From DAOVQB01 sp023128935 (GTDB lineage Bacteria; Eisenbacteria; RBG-16-71-46; CAIMUX01; WJJG01), in NCBI GenBank assembly GCA_030628905.1, contig DAOVQB010000138.1, forward strand, positions 1 to 12,043: 12,043 nt of DNA, written 5' to 3'. The notes under the pieces are model-generated. The model did no database searches, was not told where the DNA came from, and was given only the letters and a program-made list of their open reading frames with translations. Within the stretch, counting starts at the first letter, position 1, and each line of letters starts with the position of its first letter. This document shows positions 7,459 to 12,043 of this stretch, piece after piece. The position numbers and the translations under genes are program-made.

Positions 7459-8880
7459 TCACGATTCCCCCTGAAGCTGCTTCGTGATGCTTTTAAGGGC
7501 GTCGATGAAGTAGCTGTTCCGCCAGAGCGTCGGCAGCTCGTCGGACTCGGGCAGAAGCTGCTCGATCACCCGGTAGCGCACCTCGATCTGCCCTCCCTCA
7601 GTGAGAACGACCCACGGCGCCCCTTTGCGGGCTTGCTGGACCTTGGCGTTCCAGTCGATTACCGCGCGGATGGCCACCTCATAGTCCCCCTGGGCCAGCG
7701 CGTGATGGCAGCGGCGGGCTGTGGCGGAAACCGGCTTGCTCGCGATATCCCCGATCTCGGGGATCAGATCCTCGAACGCGTGCGCATCTAGGTTGGGCAC
7801 ACGCTCTCCCCATCGTTCCCGCAGCGCGGCGGCAGCTTGCTCAGGCTGCTGATTGGATCGGGTGAGCACGAACTCGAACAGTGCCGCGGCCGGGGCCAGA
7901 AGGGCCTCGAGGTGGACGATACGCGTGAGCGCCTTGACCAGACCCTCATCTGTGTCCGCAGCCGCACGTGCGAGTGTGAGGGTCTCCGCTCGGCTGAGGA
8001 GTGTCTCCAGATCGGAGTGCGTCTCGAGGAGGCGGCGGAAGCGCGCTTGTCTTCCGGCTGAGCTGGTGGTGGGGCGTGTCTCCGCGGGCGGCTTGATGGA
8101 CTGCTCGTCGGGTGGGTCCTGCGGCTGGGCGTTGGGTGGCACATCGCGATGAGTCTCGGGCAACCCCTCGCCTGGCGTGGCGGACTGCCCCTCGAGGGGA
8201 GTTGCCGGAGTTCCCAATCCGTCCCGCAAGTAGTGACCGTAGAACCGGAGTTCATTCGTCGTGAGTCGCTGGGGGAGGAGCCGGGCCAGGCCAACGAACG
8301 CCGGATCCTTCTTGCGAGTGTCCAGGGTGCCCCCGCGGGCGACTAGCCTCATGATTGGTCGCAGGGAGCCGTCCAGCCGGGCGATGTAGTTCTCCTCGAC
8401 GAACTTCTGGGCGACCGGTGTCAGTCCAAACATCTCATCGGTCAGCCAGCCGGACCGTCGAGCCGACAGAGAGTAGAGACCCCAGAGACCGTAGACCTTC
8501 TGATCCGAGAGAATGAGTCCACGACGGTCGGCCCGGATGGGGACCTTGCCCTTGCCCTCCTGAAAGAGTCGCTTGACGCGCTCGATCCCACGGATGTCGT
8601 CATCGACGCCATGTTCCACGTGGCGGGCGTATGCGGCGGCTTGCTCCATCCGCAGGAAGATGTTGAGCGCTTCCTCTCGCGGGACGGTTCTCTCTTCGAT
8701 GAGGCGTCCTGCGAAGTAGCGCGCAAGCAGGACGATCGTGAAGCCGCGGACGGAGGTGCTGACGGTCGTGATGTTGGTGATGACGTGTCGTCCGAACGCT
8801 ACCCAGATCGGCATGATCCCAAGAGGATCTCGGGATCCCTTGATCTTGGCGTTGGGGTCTTCGAGGGTTAGGAATGGCAT
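7459..8880 (-). CDS. Unknown two-part protein (473 aa), first gene of the helicase/PLD operon
   Basis: I do not recognise a named family. The N-terminal part (about 1-225) contains DPNAKIKGSRDPLGIMPIW, then TNITTVSTSVRGFTIVLLAR, then a mixed helical region with SDQKVYGLWGLYS. A proline- and glutamine-rich linker (about 230-280, with PNAQPQDPPDEQ) separates it from a helical C-terminal part (about 283-473). No nuclease, ATPase, HTH or transmembrane motif is evident. I prefer the ATG at 8880, which has GAAGG about 10 bases upstream; a TTG at 8886 adds two residues. The gene ends 162 bases before the PLD gene, same strand. By position it leads the operon and might be a target-recognition, DNA-binding or scaffold subunit; that is inference only. 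The TSTSVRG...ARYF stretch faintly recalls DUF6361 proteins (which I remember next to PLD and helicase genes), but I would not assign it. Confidence 0.75.
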   Translation of the reverse strand: MPFLTLEDPNAKIKGSRDPLGIMPIWVAFGRHVITNITTVSTSVRGFTIVLLARYFAGRLIEERTVPREEALNIFLRMEQAAAYARHVEHGVDDDIRGIERVKRLFQEGKGKVPIRADRRGLILSDQKVYGLWGLYSLSARRSGWLTDEMFGLTPVAQKFVEENYIARLDGSLRPIMRLVARGGTLDTRKKDPAFVGLARLLPQRLTTNELRFYGHYLRDGLGTPATPLEGQSATPGEGLPETHRDVPPNAQPQDPPDEQSIKPPAETRPTTSSAGRQARFRRLLETHSDLETLLSRAETLTLARAAADTDEGLVKALTRIVHLEALLAPAAALFEFVLTRSNQQPEQAAAALRERWGERVPNLDAHAFEDLIPEIGDIASKPVSATARRCHHALAQGDYEVAIRAVIDWNAKVQQARKGAPWVVLTEGGQIEVRYRVIEQLLPESDELPTLWRNSYFIDALKSITKQLQGES

Positions 8881-8886
8881 GGGCAA

Positions 8887-9332
8887 GGTGCCTTCGGTTC
8901 ACCTATCATGGGTGCCGCCGATGACTCCGCGACTGAGCCACGCAGGCCGCACGTTACAGGTTCAGTTCCACGCTCGCCAGCGGCTCAAGTGTGCCGCAGT
9001 GAGAGGGAATTCCGCAACTTCTTTGATACTGGACGATTCCGAGAACTGGGGTAGAGTTCTCTCGCCTGCGGGCAGCTGGATTCTGATGCATCCTCCTATC
9101 GTGCAGAATCTTCAGGTCACTCACTAGAACACCTGTCCGTCCCGAGAATCCCAAATGCTGCTCTCTTGAGCGTATCTACCCTACCACAACGCCGAACTCA
9201 CCGGGTAGCGCGTGGCAGCATCGGTTGGACTATGACGTGGGGTGACAGCGGACGGCGAGACAGCAGACCCCGCAGTGCAAGCTGGACGTCGCGGTACTGT
9301 CGGTGCGGATCAAACGTAGAGCCCTCGCTTGC
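8887..9332. other. Intergenic region upstream of the - strand operon, no gene seen
   Basis: This stretch must hold the promoter of the three-gene - strand operon, but I could not pick a convincing -35/-10 pair on that strand. The only structure I noted is the perfect inverted repeat at 9041-9061. Short ORFs in either direction (for example at 8954-9154 and 9166-9354) have biased, low-complexity translations and no ribosome binding site, so I treat them as noise. Confidence 0.5.
9041..9061. repeat. Perfect 7-bp inverted repeat with 7-base spacer (possible operator or hairpin)
   Basis: GAGAACT (9041-9047) is followed after GGGGTAG by its exact reverse complement AGTTCTC (9055-9061). It lies about 160-180 bases upstream of the start of the - strand operon, in otherwise gene-free DNA. 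The size and symmetry suit a dimeric repressor site or a small hairpin. No T-run follows on either strand, so a rho-independent terminator is unlikely. Confidence 0.35.
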
Positions 9333-9512
9333 TCAGGCAGCGACACGCTCGTAGTGATGATGCAGGCCACCGACCTCGGTCACTTCAGTGACATCGCCGT
9401 CGTCTACCCAACCAGCCTGGGACGCCAGCGCAGATCCAGACACGAGGCGATTGCCTTCTTCAGCGTCCCTGGAATCCAGACGGAGACGCTCAGCAGCCTC
9501 ACGCAAAATGGG
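9333..9512 (-). pseudogene. Possible transposase/integrase C-terminal remnant
   Basis: On the - strand an open stretch of about 60 codons without a start ends at TGA (9335-9333). It reads ILREAAERLRLD, later GWVDDGDVTEVTEVGG, and finishes LHHHYERVAA. From memory, a terminal EVGGLHHxYxRxAA is common at the end of some IS-family transposases with an integrase core, so this may be the tail of such a gene. No catalytic DDE residues are in the surviving piece and no terminal inverted repeats were found. A coding remnant is likelier than the transposase label itself, which is tentative. Confidence 0.3.
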
Positions 9513-9591
9513 AATTCAATTCAGAATCTGTTTGCGTTTGAGCCGGCCGAGGGTAGAACTGGCCATGGCGAACATCCCCTATCAGGACAGG

Positions 9592-9816
9592 ACCCTCTCG
9601 ACTGCCCTGTGGGCGGCAGCGGAGGACACCCCAGGCGGGATGGGGTTCCTGTACAATCCCCATCGTTTGAATGTGGCCACGAGCCGGGCACGGTGCGCAT
9701 GCATCCTGGTGGCGCCGCCGCGGCTGCTTGAGCCGGATTGTCGGACTCCGGAGCAGATGCAGTGGGCGAATGGGCTGTGCCGGTTAAGGGAACTGGCCAG
9801 GGTAGTCGCGTTTTGA
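9592..9816 (+). pseudogene. C-terminal remnant of a Dna2-like superfamily 1 helicase/RecB-like nuclease
   Basis: The frame ending at TGA 9814-9816 reads AEDTPGGMGFLYNPHRLNVA, TSRARCACILVAPPRLLEPD, then CRTPEQMQWANGLCR. N-x-A-T-S-R-A-R is helicase motif VI of the Upf1/Dna2-like group. As I remember it, the whole tail (PRGMEFLYSxNRLNVATSRARC to CRTPxQMxxAN) ends AAA_11/AAA_12 proteins that often carry a RecB-like nuclease domain and exceed 1000 residues. Only the last ~70 codons survive; the TVDKFQGQ motif that should lie just upstream is absent. The frame is open back to an ATG at 9388, but the residues before about 9592 do not resemble the family. I see no ribosome binding site and regard it as non-functional. 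Confidence 0.6.
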
Positions 9817-9840
9817 TGGGAACTTGAAAGCGAAGTGCAA

Positions 9841-9885
9841 GCATCCTAGGGTGCTGCATGCAGAGGATTGCGGCAGCGCTGCCGC
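9841..9885. repeat. Cluster of short palindromes upstream of the AlbA_2-like gene
   Basis: Three palindromic units lie within 45 bases. GCATCCTAGGGTGC (9841-9854) has one wobble pair around a CCTAGG centre. TGCATGCA (9855-9862) is perfect. GCGGCAGCGCTGCCGC (9870-9885) is a perfect 16-base palindrome. They sit 49-93 bases before the ATG at 9934 and just after the helicase remnant. They could be an operator, a recombination or insertion scar, or an imperfect hairpin; no T-run supports a terminator. Confidence 0.3.
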
Positions 9886-9933
9886 CGCATGAAGTGCAGC
9901 GCAGTTCGCAAGTGGAGAGGAGCGCCCCATACC

Positions 9934-10386
9934 ATGCCCACGGCAGAGGACATTCTGCGAGCCCTTGGAATTGGTGAGGGCCTCGATTGGGAATACAAAT
10001 CGGCCAGGGGCGGCTTACCTGGTTCGCTATGGGAAACCTACAGCGCCATGGCGAATACCGACGGCGGCGTGATCGTTCTGGGAGTTGAGCAGCATGGGGA
10101 TGAGTTCTCGATAGCCGGGCTACCTGACCCCGCCAGGATGAAGAAAAACCTCGCCGAGTACCAGCTCGGACGACTGCGCGAGCTGCTCGCCGGCATCGAG
10201 GCACTGCTCGATCAGTTTCGTCGCAGGCGCCTGCTCTTCGACAGCGCAGGCCGGATCTTCTCGAAGATGTGGGCACCAGGCGCGCGCGAGCTCGAGAACG
10301 GCTACCTCCCGCTCATGCAGGGATCTTCTTCCTCGATACCGGCACCTCTTAGGGCTCGCGCAGAAGCTCGCGATACGAATCCTTGA
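9934..10386 (+). pseudogene. Truncated AlbA_2/Schlafen-like (COG2865-type) protein fused to unrelated sequence
   Basis: From the ATG at 9934 the product begins MPTAEDILRALGIGEGLDWE, then YKSARGGLPGSLWETYSAMA and NTDGGVIVLGVE. E-x-K-S ... S-x-W-E-T-Y-S-A ... N-T-D-G-G is the signature of the AlbA_2 (formerly AAA_4) domain, found at the N-terminus of DNA-binding regulators and of many Schlafen-like defence proteins of 350-600 residues. After GLPDPARMKKNL (about residue 73) the resemblance stops, and the next ~78 residues (including RELLAGIEALLDQFRRRRLL) match nothing I know before a TGA at 10384-10386. The frame is open upstream to 9868, but GGAGAGGAG at 9913-9921 fits the 9934 start. The domain may still fold and bind DNA, but the rest of the parent gene is gone. 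Confidence 0.55.
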
Positions 10387-10476
10387 GAGCCTCGGGCAGG
10401 AAGCTGGCTCGGGCTTGCAGGTGATCGACATGTCGGACCCATGCGCCCCCGAAATACTGGGAGGCACCGCGTCTCG
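10349..10476 (-). pseudogene. Possible C-terminal fragment of an unidentified - strand gene at the rearrangement junction
   Basis: The - strand frame ending at TAA (10351-10349) reads GASQYFGGAWVRHVDHLQ, then ARASFLPEALKDSYRELLREP. It has the balanced composition of real protein, unlike the + strand frames here, one of which contains a stop. It lacks a start and ends exactly where the + strand helicase homology begins, at about 10477. I do not recognise the parent. It may be a remnant of an inserted or inverted gene, or a chance open stretch. Confidence 0.2.
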
Positions 10477-11748
10477 ATGTCGGAGGCGTTGGAACTCACC
10501 TACAAGGACCCCTCCGGCCACGTCGCCAACGAGCTGCTCTACCGCGACGATGAGCCGCGCCTGGAGATCGTCGAGCAAGGCCGTCCCTGGAGCTTCGATG
10601 GTGATGGTCACCTCTTCCGTCTCGTCTCCGAGGCCCATCGCATCCGCCTCGCGCACCTGTTCGATCCTGTGCTGGCCGTGCACACCTCGCTTGTCGAGCC
10701 GCTGCCCCATCAGATCACTGCGGTCTACGAAGCCATGCTGCCGCGCCAACCGCTGCGCTTCCTGCTTGCGGATGATCCTGGAGCCGGCAAGACCATCATG
10801 GCCGGGCTGCTCATCAAGGAGTTGATCGTTCGCGGCGATCTGCAACGTTGCCTGGTCGTTTGTCCCGGAAGCCTGGCGGAGCAGTGGCAGGATGAACTCT
10901 ACCGCCGATTCCAGTTGCCGTTCGACATTCTCACAAACGACAAGCTTGAAGCGGCCCGTACGGGCAACTGGTTCATGGAGAACGATCTCGTCATCGCGAG
11001 GCTGGATAAGCTCTCGCGCAACGAGGACGTACAGGAGAAGCTCAAAGCCCCCGACTGTCGGTGGGATCTGGTGGTTTGTGACGAGGCCCACAAGCTCTCC
11101 GCGACCTTCTTTGGCAGGGAGGTCAAGTACACAAAGCGATACAAGCTTGGGCAGCTCCTAGCCACACTGACGCGCCACTTCCTTCTGATGACCGCGACGC
11201 CGCACAACGGGAAGGAGGAGAATTTTCAGTTGTTCCTGGCGCTCTTGGATGGAGATCGATTCGAGGGTCGCTTTCGTGATGGCGTGCACCAGGTAGAGGT
11301 CTCTGACCTCATGCGACGCATGGTGAAGGAGAGCTTGCTGAAGTTCGATGGGACGCCACTATTTCCGGAACGGATCGCCTACACCGTGCCCTACAAGCTC
11401 TCGGATGCCGAGGCCCGACTGTACAAGCAAGTCACTGACTACGTGCGCGAGGAGTTCAATCGGGCGGAAGCCCTTCAGAATGACAAGCGCGCGGGGACCG
11501 TTGGTTTCGCATTGACGATTCTGCAGCGGCGTCTGGCTTCTTCGCCTGAAGCCATCTACCAATCCCTTCGCCGCCGCCGCGAGCGCCTGGAGAAGCGCAT
11601 CCGCGAGTTGGAGCTCCTGCAGCGGGGGGCCGCCGCCTGGAGGCGCTGGCGCTCTCCGTACGGCGTAGTGGTGAGGATCGCAAGTGGCGGGAGCTTGCCA
11701 GTTTGCTCGGCGAGATCTTCACGTCGTCAGGCCTTGCGGACAGAGTGA
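10441..11748 (+). CDS. Second SNF2-like helicase, N-terminal part, frameshifted (C-terminal part continues in another frame)
   Basis: A DNA translocase unlike the one on the - strand. Walker A is ADDPGAGKT (ending near residue 118), motif Ia CLVVCPGSLAEQW, motif II VVCDEAH (DEAH at 214-217) and motif III LLMTATPHNG (about 248-257). These are followed by LFPERIAYTVPYKLSDAEA and VGFALTILQRRLASSPEAI, typical of the helicases that, from memory, accompany DUF1156 methylases and DUF499 ATPases, and broadly of the DrmD type. Family resemblance begins at SEALELTYKDPSG (about position 10480). Homologues carry some 30-40 more residues ahead of this (a short beta-rich segment ending in EW-G), so the gene front has probably been replaced. 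Neither ATG (10441 or 10477) has a ribosome binding site. The frame fails after LELLQRG: a run of six G (11624-11629) is followed by nonsense residues to TGA 11746-11748. Confidence 0.7.
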   Translation: MRPRNTGRHRVSMSEALELTYKDPSGHVANELLYRDDEPRLEIVEQGRPWSFDGDGHLFRLVSEAHRIRLAHLFDPVLAVHTSLVEPLPHQITAVYEAMLPRQPLRFLLADDPGAGKTIMAGLLIKELIVRGDLQRCLVVCPGSLAEQWQDELYRRFQLPFDILTNDKLEAARTGNWFMENDLVIARLDKLSRNEDVQEKLKAPDCRWDLVVCDEAHKLSATFFGREVKYTKRYKLGQLLATLTRHFLLMTATPHNGKEENFQLFLALLDGDRFEGRFRDGVHQVEVSDLMRRMVKESLLKFDGTPLFPERIAYTVPYKLSDAEARLYKQVTDYVREEFNRAEALQNDKRAGTVGFALTILQRRLASSPEAIYQSLRRRRERLEKRIRELELLQRGAAAWRRWRSPYGVVVRIASGGSLPVCSARSSRRQALRTE

Positions 11749-12043
11749 CCGAGGTCCCGCCACCCCGCGGTTCCGGAGACATTCCACGACCGAAGCGTTC
11801 TCCGAAGCAGAAGATCGTGATCTTCACCGAGCACCGCGACACGCTGAGCTATCTCGACACGCGGGTCACTACGCTCCTCGGGCGCAGAGAGGCGGTGGTG
11901 ATCATCCATGGGGGTATGGGGCGCGAAGAGCGCCTGAAAGCGCAAGAAGCGTTCAAGCATGACCCGGAAGTGCAGGTACTGCTTGCCACCGACGCCGCGG
12001 GCGAGGGCATCAACCTCCAGCGTGCGCATCTCATGGTCAACTA
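11630..12043 (+). pseudogene. C-terminal half of the second SNF2-like helicase in the shifted frame, cut by the window end
   Basis: From 11631 the third frame continues the helicase smoothly: RRLEALALSVRRSGEDRKWR, ELASLLGEI, then KIVIFTEHRDTLSYLDTR (motif IV, from 11811), VVIIHGGMGREERLKAQEAF, and LLATDAAGEGINLQRA (motif V, from about 11982), ending at LMVNY at the window edge. It has no start of its own. Adding one G to the six-G run restores LELLQRGGRRLEAL exactly, so a single-base loss (real or sequencing error) divides this gene. Motif VI and any C-terminal extension, such as DUF3883, lie beyond position 12043. Confidence 0.75.

Noticed and set aside
1073..8880. Calling the operon DISARM
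   Set aside because: A PLD protein and a SNF2 helicase are shared features, but there is no drmA-type helicase, drmB (DUF1998) or methyltransferase in the window, and the first gene is unlike any of these.
9521..10276. - strand ORF of 251 codons
   Set aside because: Its translation is Cys/Arg/Pro-rich and it is antisense to the Dna2-like tail and the AlbA_2-like domain.
10120..11091. - strand ORF of 323 codons
   Set aside because: Most of it is antisense to Walker A, motif Ia and motif II of the second helicase, which are unmistakable on the + strand.
1..12043. CRISPR array, tRNA or rRNA
   Set aside because: I saw no regularly spaced direct repeats and no tRNA-like or rRNA-like sequence on either strand.

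Overview
The window is GC-rich bacterial DNA that reads as an accessory defence island. It uses GTG and TTG starts freely, and no housekeeping gene, rRNA or tRNA is visible. The sequence fixes no lineage; the base composition and gene types would fit a deltaproteobacterium, planctomycete or similar GC-rich bacterium, which is a guess.

Layout. (1) Positions 1-986, + strand: a small ORF of unknown function, the front end of an HNH-endonuclease-like gene that breaks off after about 50 codons, and a nuclease-like gene of about 176 codons interrupted by one in-frame TAG. (2) Positions 1073-8880, - strand: the only clearly intact block, read right to left. It encodes a 473-475 residue protein I do not recognise, a 697-residue protein with two phospholipase-D-type (HKD-like) half-sites, and a 1377-residue SNF2-like helicase. 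The last two genes overlap by four bases (GTGA). (3) Positions 8887-10386: about 1.5 kb of debris, including a possible transposase tail (- strand), the last ~70 codons of a Dna2-like helicase/nuclease (+ strand), and a truncated AlbA_2/Schlafen-like gene (+ strand). Small palindromes lie among them. (4) Positions 10441-12043, + strand: a second, different SNF2-like helicase. Its extreme N-terminus appears to be missing, its frame breaks at a run of six G, and it runs off the window end in the new frame.

How it fits together. The three-gene - strand block is the candidate system. A predicted PLD-family nuclease and a large translocase are translationally coupled and follow an unknown two-domain protein that may supply recognition or assembly. 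DISARM also contains a PLD protein and a SNF2 helicase, but the DISARM core genes drmA and drmB are absent here, so this is not a recognisable DISARM locus within the window. The flanking helicase on the right resembles, from memory, helicases that travel with DUF1156 methylases and DUF499 ATPases; such partners could lie beyond position 12043. The contrast between one intact operon and at least five broken nuclease, helicase or regulator genes around it suggests repeated turnover of defence systems at one site.
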